Of a stretch of DNA of 36,479 bases, positions 7,267 to 15,521 are shown piece by piece. The stretch comes from a virus: positions 1 through 36,479 of IMG/VR virus record IMGVR_UViG_3300031673_000228. One strand, written 5' to 3'. The stretch's first letter is position 1, and the number at the start of each line of letters is the position of its first letter. Made by a program: the position numbers and the translations under genes. The notes beneath the pieces were generated by a model, which worked only from the letters and a program-made list of their open reading frames with translations, was not told the origin of the DNA and ran no database searches.

Positions 7267-8051
7267 TGGCAGCGTGGAGTTACGTCTACAAGGCAGGACC
7301 GGCAGGCGGCACACTCGAGACGCTCACGGACTACTGCACCGCCGTTCGGGTCGTCGCGGAATGGTCTACCGGGAAGCGCGGCACCAACCCTGTCGTCCAA
7401 TACCGGCACGGCGAATACCCGTCGCCACGCAAATACGTCAGGCCCGCCTCGTTCCTCCTCGAGACGCATCTGCGCTACACGTCCAAGACCGGCACCGTCA
7501 CGCACGGCGACGGGGCAGCCGGTCACGTGTACGAGAACCTGGGACATCTGAAACGCATCTTCGGCGGCGTGCAGGGAACCATGACGCGCCTCCAACGCAC
7601 CGCCCCAGACCAGGGCACCGTCTACCTGGACGTTGAACTGTTGGGTGACGCCATCCCGTCACAGTCCCGGCACATCTTCACGTGGCCGCTCACCGCCCCG
7701 CATCCGTTCTGGATCGGCGCAGCCGACACCGGGAACACCGGGACCACCCTCACGGTCGCCGGTGACGCCCCTATCGGTGACGCCGTGATCACTCTCACCG
7801 GTGGCACGGACGGCGGGATCGTCCACACCGCTTCCGGCGCGTCCATCACGATCTCCGGGGCGATGCCTGCCGGCGGTGTCATCGTTGACGTCGGTGCCGG
7901 TACGTGTGTGAAGGTCACAGGCGGCGCCGACTGGTCCCAATACCTCGTCGTCAACAAGCGGTGGTGGTTCGAGTTGGATGCGGGAGCGAACGCGGTGACG
8001 AACGTGGGCGGCACCACGCACTCGGTGGATTGGTACACGCAATGGCGTTGA
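7266..8051 (+). CDS. Distal tail protein
   Basis: 261 residues. ATG 7266 overlaps the tape measure stop (TGATG). The first gene after the tape measure normally encodes the distal tail (Dit-like) hub. The N-terminal half has HIFTWPLTAPHPFW, a typical sequence at the end of the hub domain. Residues 155-225 form an Ig-like or jelly-roll insert (TLTVAGDAPIGDAVITLTGG), and GGADWSQYLVVNKRWWFELD closes the protein. An earlier in-frame opening is antisense to nothing and only shadows the tape measure gene. Confidence 0.7.
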   Translation: MAAWSYVYKAGPAGGTLETLTDYCTAVRVVAEWSTGKRGTNPVVQYRHGEYPSPRKYVRPASFLLETHLRYTSKTGTVTHGDGAAGHVYENLGHLKRIFGGVQGTMTRLQRTAPDQGTVYLDVELLGDAIPSQSRHIFTWPLTAPHPFWIGAADTGNTGTTLTVAGDAPIGDAVITLTGGTDGGIVHTASGASITISGAMPAGGVIVDVGAGTCVKVTGGADWSQYLVVNKRWWFELDAGANAVTNVGGTTHSVDWYTQWR

Positions 8052-10183
8052 GATTCGAGGTCTGGACACGACCAGAATCGGGGACGTTCGTCAGGCGCTT
8101 CCCCCTCAAAGACGACGTCCAGTATTCGCTGTCGCTCGGACTGTTCGGCCAGGGCCTCCTCGTCGTACCGTCCGAGCATCCGCGCCTCGCGGACCTGCTC
8201 TCCGTGGACCTCACCGACCGGACACTGGACAAGGGTTCCCTGATTCGCGCCTACTGGGACGACACGCACCTGTACGACTGGTATGCCGCGCGCATGTCCG
8301 TGGACTACAACGAGACTGATCTGCGACAAGCAACGATCACCGGCCCCGGTCCCGGCGCTGTCCTCGACCGCACCCTCGTCCTCCCATACGACTACCCGGC
8401 GACCCCGACGCTCGTGCCGTCCCACATCTACGGACCGGCGAACACTCTGCTCACCAACGCAGGCTTCGAGGACGGCCTACCCGACGAAGATTTCGAGGAC
8501 CTGAACCTGGGCGGCTGGTCCGAACTCGGCGGTAGCACCCTGGACGCCACTGAGGACGGCATGGAAGTCTGGGGGGAGTTGTTGTGGGACATCTCAGCGT
8601 CGCCGTCCAGTCCGATCACCGGCGCCTACTCGTTACAGATTCCGTTCCCCGGCACGCCACCCGCGGGCGTGTCGAGGACGATCGACGTGATCCCGAACGC
8701 ACAGGTCCGTGTCCGATACAACTTCGAGGAACCCACCGGCAACGGCGACCGGTTCCTCATGTTCGCCGCCGACCCCGACGAGGGGACGATCCCGACGATC
8801 CTTTCGACGAACGGCTGGATATACAACGGCGTCGGCTTCGTCGAACTCGACGGCGCAGCGAGGTTCGCGGGGGCGTCGGACGGGACGACGCAGACGTTCG
8901 ACATCGAGGTGACGTGCGGCCCGAACCAGACCCGGCTACAGATCGGATGCCAGAACGCCACGACGTCCACGCACACGAATCCCGGCTATCTCGATGACGG
9001 CGTGTACACGGGCGACGGCCTCGGACTCGCACCCTGGTTCGCGCACCGCAACGACTATCAGATCATGGAACTCGACTCGACGTTCAAACGTACCGGCGAC
9101 TCGTCGCTCAAGTTCCAGACGACGAGCATGGCCGACGACGAGGCCAGGGACGGACCGACCCAGTACGTGTTCTGTGAAGTCGGGGCACAGTACGACGAGT
9201 CCGCGTGGATATACCAGGCATCCGGTTTGACCCACTACTTCCGTGTCGGGATGAAACGCCGCGGCTCGGGCTGGACGGCGGGCCTCGTCGACGTGGCGGT
9301 TCCGACAGCGACGTGGACGAAGATCGGCTGCAACGGCGTCGCGGACCAGGAAGCATACGAGTTCACGATCCGGTGGGTGAACGCTACGGGTGGCCCCTCG
9401 GCGTCACCCGTCTTCTGGGTCGATGACTGTTCGATGGGTCCGGGCGCTCCCGCCTCCACCTACGGTCTCATCATGGGCGACCTGCTGGACGACGCCGGAA
9501 CCGACCACGCCCCTACCCGCACCGCCCTCGCCTGGTTGACTCGGACGTTCACCGATACGCTCGACACGAACACGGACGCATGGGACCAGGACATTTCGGC
9601 GGCGATCAACCGGGGCCAGTCACTCCGCAGGGTCGTCACCTTCCACGGCAGCGGATTCGGCTACCAGGCAGACATTCACCCCAACGCCTCGGACGACACG
9701 ATCATCGAGTTCGACCTGTTCAACCCCGGCGCGATGGGCACCGACCGGACGACCGGCGACGGCGGCGCGATCACCGGCGTCGGCGTCGTATCGGTAGGGC
9801 CGATCATCAGGAGGGAACCCCGCGCGTCGTACACGTTCATCGAAGGAGCCGACCAGTGGTGGGGCGAAGCGCGCGACACGGACCTCGAGACGGCGTGGGG
9901 CGAGATCGAAACGTATCAAGGTTCCGTGGAGCGAATGGACGCTTCCCTCGCTGACGTCGCCACCGAACTCCTCGCCTCCGATACTGCCGAGACCGTCGTC
10001 GTGTCGTTCCAGGACCCGCCTCTGATCCCCGGCAAGGACTACAAGATCGGTGACCTTGTGACGCTGATCCTCGGAGACGATCTGGTGCCGTCCGGGTCGC
10101 ATCGTGTCGCCGCCATCGGTATCCAGTCGGGCGATCCGTCGCCGCTGTTCCAGGTACAGTTCACACCGGAGGTGGGCGTATGA
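8042..10183 (+). CDS. Minor tail protein with carbohydrate-binding-like domains
   Basis: 713 residues, ATG at 8042 overlapping the preceding gene by 10 bases. Residues 1-130 resemble the N-terminal tail-hub domain of siphoviral minor tail proteins (FPLKDDVQYSLSLGLFGQG; WDDTHLYDWYAARM). Two lectin-like beta domains follow: about 145-290 begins NTLLTNAGFEDG, and about 310-480 has SLKFQTTSM. This is the NAGFE..SL pattern of CBM-type jelly rolls. The C-terminal 150 residues return to a hub-like fold (DPPLIPGKDYKIGDLVTL). A role in tail-tip structure and host glycan binding is likely. Confidence 0.75.
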   Translation: MALRFEVWTRPESGTFVRRFPLKDDVQYSLSLGLFGQGLLVVPSEHPRLADLLSVDLTDRTLDKGSLIRAYWDDTHLYDWYAARMSVDYNETDLRQATITGPGPGAVLDRTLVLPYDYPATPTLVPSHIYGPANTLLTNAGFEDGLPDEDFEDLNLGGWSELGGSTLDATEDGMEVWGELLWDISASPSSPITGAYSLQIPFPGTPPAGVSRTIDVIPNAQVRVRYNFEEPTGNGDRFLMFAADPDEGTIPTILSTNGWIYNGVGFVELDGAARFAGASDGTTQTFDIEVTCGPNQTRLQIGCQNATTSTHTNPGYLDDGVYTGDGLGLAPWFAHRNDYQIMELDSTFKRTGDSSLKFQTTSMADDEARDGPTQYVFCEVGAQYDESAWIYQASGLTHYFRVGMKRRGSGWTAGLVDVAVPTATWTKIGCNGVADQEAYEFTIRWVNATGGPSASPVFWVDDCSMGPGAPASTYGLIMGDLLDDAGTDHAPTRTALAWLTRTFTDTLDTNTDAWDQDISAAINRGQSLRRVVTFHGSGFGYQADIHPNASDDTIIEFDLFNPGAMGTDRTTGDGGAITGVGVVSVGPIIRREPRASYTFIEGADQWWGEARDTDLETAWGEIETYQGSVERMDASLADVATELLASDTAETVVVSFQDPPLIPGKDYKIGDLVTLILGDDLVPSGSHRVAAIGIQSGDPSPLFQVQFTPEVGV

Positions 10184-11508
10184 CGAGGAAGCCGGTCGAT
10201 CCGCAGGCGGCGATGGCCGACGGGGTGAGCAGGCTGCTCCGCAAGTTCGACGGCCTCGGGTTGAAGACGCCGACCGGATACAGCGGCACCCCCTCCACCG
10301 GAGGCGGCGGCGGGCCGATAGAGACGTCGATCCTCGTCGCCTCGGCAAGCCAGACGGTCGAGATGAAACGCAACGCCGACTACGTCTGTGACGGCGTCGA
10401 TGACGACGAGGAGGTCATGGCAGCGAAGTCTGATCTCGACGCACGCACGGACTGGTCGGGACGCATCCAACTCTCGGACGGTGCCTTCGACTGCACCGGA
10501 CCCGTCGACACCGGGAAGCATGACCTTCGGGGCGCCGGGATGTACGCGACGGAACTCACCTTCAACGACGGCTCCACGTATACGACGTCGCCCACGTCCG
10601 CGATACTGCGTAGCACTGACGGAACCATCGCGGACCTGTCCCTCGTCAACTGGCTCTACACCGGAGGACCGAACCCGGTCTACACGGTCTACAGCAGTGG
10701 CGGTCGGCTCAACAACATCTCCGTCTATCACGGCGGCGGCGACGAAATCACTCCCCTCCACGTCGTCGGTATCTTCGAGGGGTCCGCCGACAACATCAGG
10801 GTCTACGGCGGCACCTACAGGTACGGGGCGGGCGGGTCCGCGATCTACGTCGTGAAGGGCACCGGCCACGACCAGGCCGCGGTCGTCAACTGTTACGTCG
10901 ACGGCCAGTATCACAACGACTACGGCATCCTCATCGCCGGTGTCGGCGTCATCGTCGCCAACAACAAGATCGACCGGACCTACTCGCATGGCATCCACGT
11001 CGCAGGAGACCACGCCGTGGTCAGTGGCAACGCCATCATCGACCCTTCCAACTACGGCGTCTATCTCGCTGCTGTCGCAGACGGCGGCGTCGTCGTCGGC
11101 AACTCCGTCTACGGGGACGACGGCACCTACGAGTCCGGCGTCTACGTCGAGGCGGGAGCGACCGGGAACGTCGTCGGCCCCAACGTGTCGAGCGATCACA
11201 CCGTCGCCGCTGTGGAGGACTACGGCACCGGCACCGTCATCGTCGGCGGCGAGACGGTCAGAGTTCCGACCTATGCCACCGACCCTGTCTCTCCTGTCGA
11301 GGGCGACATGATTATCAACTCGACAGATGGTGTCGCCAAGGTCTTCTTCGGCGGGGCATGGCACACGATGACGACGGAAGCCACTCAGGCACCGATCACT
11401 GATCCGGTCGGGGTCACAGACTCGGTTGTCACCCATCTCGACAACGTGAGGGTCGAGATCACTGAGACGGTTGGCGTGACCGACGACACAAGCGAGGTGC
11501 TCGCATGA
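10180..11508 (+). CDS. Beta-helix tail fibre / receptor-binding protein with VGVTD tail
   Basis: 442 residues. Residues 45-105 have the ADYVCDGVDDDEEVMAA pattern seen at the start of many phage pectate-lyase-like proteins (NADYVxDGxxDxxxIxxA). About 105-340 is a right-handed beta-helix with short repeats of the type VVSGNAIIDPSNYGVYL and IVANNKIDRTYSHGI. Residues 350-390 resemble a trimerisation-type segment (VEGDMIINSTDGVAKVFFGG). The last 40 residues hold two copies of the ITxxVGVTDx repeat. Likely the receptor-binding protein; enzymatic activity cannot be judged. Confidence 0.75.
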   Translation: MTRKPVDPQAAMADGVSRLLRKFDGLGLKTPTGYSGTPSTGGGGGPIETSILVASASQTVEMKRNADYVCDGVDDDEEVMAAKSDLDARTDWSGRIQLSDGAFDCTGPVDTGKHDLRGAGMYATELTFNDGSTYTTSPTSAILRSTDGTIADLSLVNWLYTGGPNPVYTVYSSGGRLNNISVYHGGGDEITPLHVVGIFEGSADNIRVYGGTYRYGAGGSAIYVVKGTGHDQAAVVNCYVDGQYHNDYGILIAGVGVIVANNKIDRTYSHGIHVAGDHAVVSGNAIIDPSNYGVYLAAVADGGVVVGNSVYGDDGTYESGVYVEAGATGNVVGPNVSSDHTVAAVEDYGTGTVIVGGETVRVPTYATDPVSPVEGDMIINSTDGVAKVFFGGAWHTMTTEATQAPITDPVGVTDSVVTHLDNVRVEITETVGVTDDTSEVLA

Positions 11509-11936
11509 AGTGGACAAGCAAGGCGCTCCTCATCCCCGGCCTCGTCGTCGGCGTCGGCGTCGTCGCCGTCATCGCACTCGACCAGTTCTTCGACGTGCAT
11601 TACACGTTCATCGGCATCGGCACGATCCTCGTCGGCGTCACCGGCTTCACCGCCCTGTGGGACAAGGCAGACGCGGCGCTCCGCACCGCGACGAACATCG
11701 AGCATCAGATCAACGGCGGAATGTCCGACGCAGCCAAGCGGCACGTTCAGGAGGCGTTCGAAAGCCAGGAGATCGAAGTCGGCTTGTGGCGCAGGGTCAA
11801 CGCTCTGGAGGAGGCGAAGCAGGATTGCCTGGATCGGGAGAAGCGGTGCGAGGAGGAGAACGAGAAGATGCGTGAGTGGGTGATCGCTCGGCTTGACCAG
11901 TCACCGCTTGGGCGAGACGACGGGAGGGACGGATGA
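11505..11936 (+). CDS. Membrane protein of the lysis region (DUF2746-like)
   Basis: 143 residues. There are two hydrophobic segments: LLIPGLVVGVGVVAVIAL (residues 8-25) and FIGIGTILVGVTGFTALW (36-53). A charged coiled-coil follows to the end (EEAKQDCLDREKRCEEENEK). Actinophages often carry such a DUF2746-like membrane protein next to the endolysin. A holin or holin-modulating role is possible. ATGA overlaps occur with both neighbours. Confidence 0.6.
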   Translation: MKWTSKALLIPGLVVGVGVVAVIALDQFFDVHYTFIGIGTILVGVTGFTALWDKADAALRTATNIEHQINGGMSDAAKRHVQEAFESQEIEVGLWRRVNALEEAKQDCLDREKRCEEENEKMREWVIARLDQSPLGRDDGRDG

Positions 11937-12826
11937 AGACCCTCGACGTTCCCGCCCTATGGACAGCGGCCGGTCTGACCGTCACCTATCTCGACGGATG
12001 GGACACGCCGACCAGCGGGCCGTACCTGTGGCGGTCGGGTGATCCTGTCTGTTCGATGTGGCACCACACGGCGACGAGTGCGTACACGCCGAACAGGGTC
12101 AAGGCGAATGTGTGGGCGGGACTCGCCCGGGGCGACCGGCTCTACCAGACCGGGGGCGGGGTTCCGACGCTCGTCGTTGCGAACGCCTACCCCGCGCCCA
12201 TCTCGTCCGGCTACGGACAGAAGGACATCATCGACGGGGCAGCTGCCGACGTGCCGAATGATCGTCTCGCCAGAGGTGCAGACGACTCGCCGAAGTGGGC
12301 GGCCAACCGTTCAGCGTGGAACACGGAAGTCATCCTCAACGGTGTCGGCGCTGTCATCGACCCGGACGTGTGGGAGATGCTCATCACCGCAGCGACGATC
12401 CTCCACTTCCACATGGGATGGACAGAGCATCGAGCCATCGGCCATGCACAGTTCACGAACCGTAAGATCGACCTGCGCGACGGCGCGGACCCGTCAGCCA
12501 GGGAGACGATGATCCGCTTCCGCAACGACATGGAGGACAACATGTTCACCCACTACCAGATCGGGACCGAATACGGCGAATGGGAAGCGGTGTCGTGGTG
12601 GCTGTTCATGCTCGCCGGTGGCACGATCGACGCCAACGGCAACTCGGACCAGGTCCAGACACAACTGCCGTGGAAGACGAACGTGCGTCTCGTCCAGACC
12701 GAAGACTTCATCCTCATCTCCGACCTCATCGGCCTATCCAACCCGAACCGGATTGCTCTCACCGATTCGGGCCTCTACCGTTGGGGCAAGGAACTCGCCA
12801 GCCTGCGCCAGAAGGCATACACATAG
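11933..12826 (+). CDS. Endolysin: N-acetylmuramoyl-L-alanine amidase (PGRP type)
   Basis: 297 residues. The amidase_2/PGRP domain covers about residues 25-200. The zinc ligand motif WHHTAT is at 43-48, and a second ligand region GHAQFTNRKIDLRDG at 170-184 supplies His171, Lys178 and Asp180. The enzyme would cut the amide bond between muramic acid and the peptide stem. Residues 203-297 form a separate C-terminal segment (HYQIGTEYGEWEAVSWWLF), probably cell-wall binding or a spacer. No signal peptide is visible, so release depends on a holin. The gene order membrane protein, amidase, holin supports the role. Confidence 0.88.
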   Translation: MKTLDVPALWTAAGLTVTYLDGWDTPTSGPYLWRSGDPVCSMWHHTATSAYTPNRVKANVWAGLARGDRLYQTGGGVPTLVVANAYPAPISSGYGQKDIIDGAAADVPNDRLARGADDSPKWAANRSAWNTEVILNGVGAVIDPDVWEMLITAATILHFHMGWTEHRAIGHAQFTNRKIDLRDGADPSARETMIRFRNDMEDNMFTHYQIGTEYGEWEAVSWWLFMLAGGTIDANGNSDQVQTQLPWKTNVRLVQTEDFILISDLIGLSNPNRIALTDSGLYRWGKELASLRQKAYT

Positions 12827-12837
12827 GAGGACCAGAC

Positions 12838-13014
12838 ATGAACTACATCAACTGGATCGCGAAGGCGCTCGCCGCCATGCTCGTGGCGTTCGTCGCCGCA
12901 GCAGCGCAGTACGCCCTAGACCTCCCGCCGTGGGTGTACGTCCTCGTGGCGACCGCCCTCGCCGGGATCACGGTGTTCCTCGTCCCGAACGGTGAGAAGC
13001 CGGTCGCTGACTGA
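12838..13014 (+). CDS. Holin-like two-helix membrane protein
   Basis: 58 residues with a good ribosome site (ATAGGAGG, 6 bases before ATG). Two hydrophobic helices: ALAAMLVAFVAAAAQYAL and WVYVLVATALAGITVFLV, with a short charged tail (NGEKPVAD). Size, topology and position directly after the endolysin match small actinophage holins. It is the last gene of the rightward late operon before the terminator. Confidence 0.7.
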   Translation: MNYINWIAKALAAMLVAFVAAAAQYALDLPPWVYVLVATALAGITVFLVPNGEKPVAD

Positions 13015-13081
13015 CGAGGCCTAGCTCGCCCTGCGCCTGGCTCCCCGCGCACTGTCCCCCTAGTGCGACAGCCCGGTCAGG

Positions 13082-13122
13082 CGTAGGGCGCTCCCTACGG
13101 CTCAGAGGCGCCCAGATGGCGC
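13082..13122. other. Two hairpins after the late operon
   Basis: CGTAGGG (13082-13088) pairs with CCCTACG (13093-13099) around a 4-base loop. Just after, GCGCC (13108-13112) pairs with GGCGC (13118-13122). They precede the larger terminator hairpin and could protect the late mRNA 3' end. No reading frame of note occurs between 13015 and 13181. Confidence 0.4.
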
Positions 13123-13134
13123 TACAGCCAACAG

Positions 13135-13168
13135 AAAGGCCCGCCCCCCGGTAAGGAGGCGGGCCTTT
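13135..13168. terminator. Bidirectional terminator between convergent operons
   Basis: AAAGGCCCGCC (13135-13145) and GGCGGGCCTTT (13158-13168) form an 11-base-pair stem with a 12-base loop. The A-run and T-run at the stem ends give a short U-tract in either direction. It lies exactly between the end of the rightward lysis genes (13014) and the end of the leftward operon (13182). Confidence 0.8.
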
Positions 13169-13181
13169 CGTGTAGGGGCGT

Positions 13182-13370
13182 CTAACGGCTCTGACGGGGT
13201 AGATGGTCGGATACGTCGATCCCCCACAACCGGCGCAGCCGCTCCGCGTCGACGTTCAACGTATTGATGTTCGGATACTCCTCGTGGAGTTCCCAGAAGA
13301 ACAGCGCCACGTCCAAGTTCCGTGCCACCGTCAACGCGGCGTCATCCACCGCCTGCTCGCTCGTCGGCAT
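13182..13370 (-). CDS. Small acidic protein, last gene of leftward operon
   Basis: 62 residues with an AAGGAG ribosome site 4 bases before the ATG. It overlaps the preceding gene by 29 bases. Helical and acidic (VARNLDVALFFWELHEEYP; VDAERLRRLWGIDVSDHL). No family recognised. Its end is next to the shared terminator. Confidence 0.55.
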   Translation of the reverse strand: MPTSEQAVDDAALTVARNLDVALFFWELHEEYPNINTLNVDAERLRRLWGIDVSDHLPRQSR

Positions 13371-13773
13371 CCTGCTCCTTCCTGTGTATGTCGCACGTCG
13401 GAGACGAACAGTCGGGGAACCGTTCGGCGTGGAGCCTGCGGATCACTGCGTCAGCCGTCATCGGCTGCCCGAAATGACGGACCGTGTACTCCTCCCATCC
13501 GATCTGTTCGACCGGCGTGTCGGGCAGCCCCCGATACCGGTCACGCATCGCCGCCTCCCGGCGCTGCTCGTAGGACCCCGCGACCAGTTGCGAACCCGTC
13601 GGCGGGAACCTCAGGCCCTTCTCATAGAGCGCCAACACGGCACCCCAGACGTCGGAGGCGTCGAACTTCTCGACGTCGAAGAAGTACGCGACCGCCTGCT
13701 CGGCGTGCCACTGAGACTCAGGGAACCTGTCCGCGATCCACTCGCACACCTCCTGCCACTCAGCGCCCGTCAT
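13342..13773 (-). CDS. Possible helicase loader / replisome organiser
   Basis: 143 residues. The N-terminus (WQEVCEWIADRFPESQWHAE, then YFFDVEKFDASDVWGAVLAL and GLRFPPTGSQL) resembles phage loader proteins of the G39P type: W..i...FP......ay...L.d.d...v..Al..l...g.rFpPs...l. A C-terminal CSSPTCDIH could hold a metal. It follows the initiator gene with one small gene between, as initiator-loader pairs do. No phage helicase is encoded, so it would load the host helicase. Assignment is tentative. Confidence 0.5.
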   Translation of the reverse strand: MTGAEWQEVCEWIADRFPESQWHAEQAVAYFFDVEKFDASDVWGAVLALYEKGLRFPPTGSQLVAGSYEQRREAAMRDRYRGLPDTPVEQIGWEEYTVRHFGQPMTADAVIRRLHAERFPDCSSPTCDIHRKEQDADERAGGG

Positions 13774-14036
13774 CGTCGAAACGTCCGTCTCAGTCGTGTC
13801 CGCAGCCGCGGCCCCTTCTCCGAGCCGATGATCCGCAACCGTGTCGAAGGCATCACCAGAGTTCTGCCGTCGATTCGGACACCCATCAAGCGGACCTCGA
13901 TCCTGCCGTGACGCAGATACGCGACCGCTCCCCGAAGCCGGTCGGCGTAGCCCGTCCTCTCATCCTCGAACGAGAGAGTGTCCCACCGTGCCAATTCGAT
14001 CAGCGGCTGGTCTGGGAGTTTGATATACAAGGTCAT
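13770..14036 (-). CDS. Small beta-rich protein with MTLY start
   Basis: 88 residues. It begins MTLYIKLPDQPLIELARW and ends in a basic stretch (KGPRLRTRLRRTFRR). ATGA overlaps link it to the initiator gene upstream and the loader-like gene downstream, so all three are coupled. The basic tail could bind DNA. Two other small proteins of this operon also start MTLY. No family recognised. Confidence 0.55.
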   Translation of the reverse strand: MTLYIKLPDQPLIELARWDTLSFEDERTGYADRLRGAVAYLRHGRIEVRLMGVRIDGRTLVMPSTRLRIIGSEKGPRLRTRLRRTFRR

Positions 14037-14776
14037 TCGTCGCCTCCGATCTCGGCGATTGCTTGTCTTCTCTTCTGCCTCGTCGATGCTCGTTCCACGT
14101 CCCGTTCCGACACGGCGAACTCGAGGGACCGCAGGGCAGGCCAGTTCGTTGCGATCCCTGTCGGCGTCACTGCGGCGCCACGATATTTCGCCCGATAGAC
14201 GAGGACCCGTTCAGGGACTTCGGCAGGGTCGGCTCCGATCTCGGTCAACTGTTTCGCTGCGGCGTGGACACGTCCCCATTGCGCCTGCGGCACCTCGTCC
14301 CGGTCCCAGCCCATCGCGTCGACGAGCGCCCACACCATCGCGTCGTGTGAGGCTTTCACGCCCGCCAGGGCTAACTCGGTCGAATGGCTTTCGGTCATAT
14401 GGCTTTCGGTATATCCCTCCGCATCTACGCTCACCTCCCCCTCCGCATCAGTGCTAACCCCCCCCTCCGCATCTATGCGTACCCCCCCGGGAACAGTCCG
14501 CACCGTGTATAGGTTCGACGTCTGTCTCCCGTCCGCGAAGCGAGGCTGCCGCACAATGGCCTCAGCGCCAACGAGTTCCGCCAACGCACGGTCAATCGTT
14601 CCGACGTGGCACTTGCCTAACTCCGCCATCCGGCGCCTCGAAACGAACGTCTCAGCGTCCCCCTGGGAGTAGTCGGCGTGCCTGCGGAGGATGCAATACA
14701 CCTGCAACGCTCGGGGCGTCACGGCGTAGATGATCCACTCTGGTACGACAGCGAAATACACGTCCGCTTTCGTCAT
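14033..14776 (-). CDS. Winged-helix replication initiation protein
   Basis: 247 residues. The first 95 form a winged HTH like HTH_36/RepA-type initiators: TPRALQVYCILRRHADYSQG, VSRRRMAELGKCHVGTIDRA, and ALAELVGAEAIVRQPRF. Residues 97-130 are low-complexity, with three 8-residue repeats (IDAEGGVS, TDAEGEVS, VDAEGYTE) followed by TESHM and TESHS. The C-terminal 100 residues are helical. The repeats in the coding DNA are regularly spaced iterons, as in the lambda O gene, so this is a candidate origin-binding initiator with the origin inside the gene. Confidence 0.65.
   Translation of the reverse strand: MTKADVYFAVVPEWIIYAVTPRALQVYCILRRHADYSQGDAETFVSRRRMAELGKCHVGTIDRALAELVGAEAIVRQPRFADGRQTSNLYTVRTVPGGVRIDAEGGVSTDAEGEVSVDAEGYTESHMTESHSTELALAGVKASHDAMVWALVDAMGWDRDEVPQAQWGRVHAAAKQLTEIGADPAEVPERVLVYRAKYRGAAVTPTGIATNWPALRSLEFAVSERDVERASTRQKRRQAIAEIGGDE
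14384..14473. repeat. Iterons inside the initiator gene (candidate origin)
   Basis: Three exact copies of CTCCGCATC start at 14417, 14441 and 14465, so the spacing is exactly 24 bases. Beside them lie two exact copies of ATGGCTTTCGGT at 14384-14395 and 14399-14410 (15-base spacing). They are followed by the relatively AT-rich run CATATGGCTTTCGGTATATC. Periods are multiples of three because the region is coding, so protein repeats alone could explain part of it. Placement in an initiator gene argues for an origin. Confidence 0.5.
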
Positions 14777-14964
14777 CGGACTCGCACCAGGACTGCCAGT
14801 TCGTCGGTCACGTCTTCGAGCCGGTCAGCGACCCGGGCCGTCTCCACGACCAGCATGCCGACCAGTTCGAGCATCCCGACGTCGGACGGCACACCGTCAT
14901 GCTCGACTTCAGCGATGACGTTGACGACTCGTTTCGCGACCTCCTCGATGTGCTTTGCACTCAT
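14773..14964 (-). CDS. Small helical protein
   Basis: 63 residues starting MSAKHIEEVAKRVVNVIAEV. ATGA overlaps join it to the HNH gene upstream and the initiator gene downstream. It is largely amphipathic helix (VVETARVADRLEDVTDELAV) and may form a coiled coil. No family recognised. Confidence 0.55.
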   Translation of the reverse strand: MSAKHIEEVAKRVVNVIAEVEHDGVPSDVGMLELVGMLVVETARVADRLEDVTDELAVLVRVR

Positions 14965-15230
14965 CCGTTCCTCCTCAGTTCGTTCAGTTCGCACAGCAAC
15001 GATTCGACCTCCCACAGTTTCATTCGCTGCCTCCCGTCCAACAGGTCATGGTGGTAGACGCACAGGAACATGACATTGGCGAGGACGTCCCTCGTCAAGT
15101 CCGGGTTCCCGCCCATACCCAAACCGCGGATATGGGCGAGTTCCTTACCGTGGGCCGTGCAGCGCGACCACTCGCAGACGCCGCCAGACCGCTCCACCGT
15201 CTGCGCCCGTAGCTCACTCCGCAGGCTCAT
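14961..15230 (-). CDS. HNH endonuclease-like protein
   Basis: 89 residues, GGGGAGGAG ribosome site 5 bases before ATG 15230. It has the HNH fold order: a CEWSRC Cys pair, HIRGLGMGG (first His of the motif), NVMFLCVYHHDLLD (Asn, Cys and the final His). The residues needed for a metal-dependent HNH nuclease are present. Here it sits among replication genes, not beside the terminase, so a role in DNA processing or host DNA cutting is possible. Confidence 0.75.
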   Translation of the reverse strand: MSLRSELRAQTVERSGGVCEWSRCTAHGKELAHIRGLGMGGNPDLTRDVLANVMFLCVYHHDLLDGRQRMKLWEVESLLCELNELRRNG

Positions 15231-15249
15231 GGCGTCTCCTCCCCGACCC

Positions 15250-15345
15250 TCATCGTCGTCTCCCAATGTTGCAGGTCAAGATGACAAGCAACAATACGAC
15301 TGACTGCATCACCAAGACGATCCGTACAAAGTCACATTCGGTCAT
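15250..15345 (-). CDS. Very small membrane peptide
   Basis: 31 residues; the start overlaps the upstream stop (ATGA at 15342-15345). The sequence has a 20-residue hydrophobic stretch (VLVMQSVVLLLVILTC) between MTECDFVR and a basic NIGRRR end, giving one transmembrane helix with basic cytoplasmic tail. Coupling to the upstream gene is the main support. Function unknown. Confidence 0.5.
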   Translation of the reverse strand: MTECDFVRIVLVMQSVVLLLVILTCNIGRRR

Positions 15346-15521
15346 AGCGTCTCCCTCCCGACCCCCAACGCAGCATCGACAGCATCTTCAATGTTGCCAG
15401 TTGCTTTCCACGCCTTCCATGCGGCTTCGTAGTCGGGTTCGACAGGCACCACGAATAGTTCCTTGACTTCCGCAGTGGGGTACAACATCTCCATGTCATT
15501 TGCTTCTCGGTACAGGGTCAT
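15342..15521 (-). CDS. Small hypothetical protein with MTLY start
   Basis: 59 residues, beginning MTLYREANDMEMLY. A helix with Trp/Ala follows (YEAAWKAWKATGNIEDAVDA). The GGAGGAG ribosome site lies just upstream, and ATGA overlaps occur at both ends. Shares its first four residues with the next upstream gene. No family recognised. Confidence 0.55.
   Translation of the reverse strand: MTLYREANDMEMLYPTAEVKELFVVPVEPDYEAAWKAWKATGNIEDAVDAALGVGRETL

Noticed and set aside
10039-11517. 492-codon minus-strand frame opposite the beta-helix gene
   Set aside because: Shadow of the biased codons in the plus-strand beta-helix gene, which has clear domain structure.
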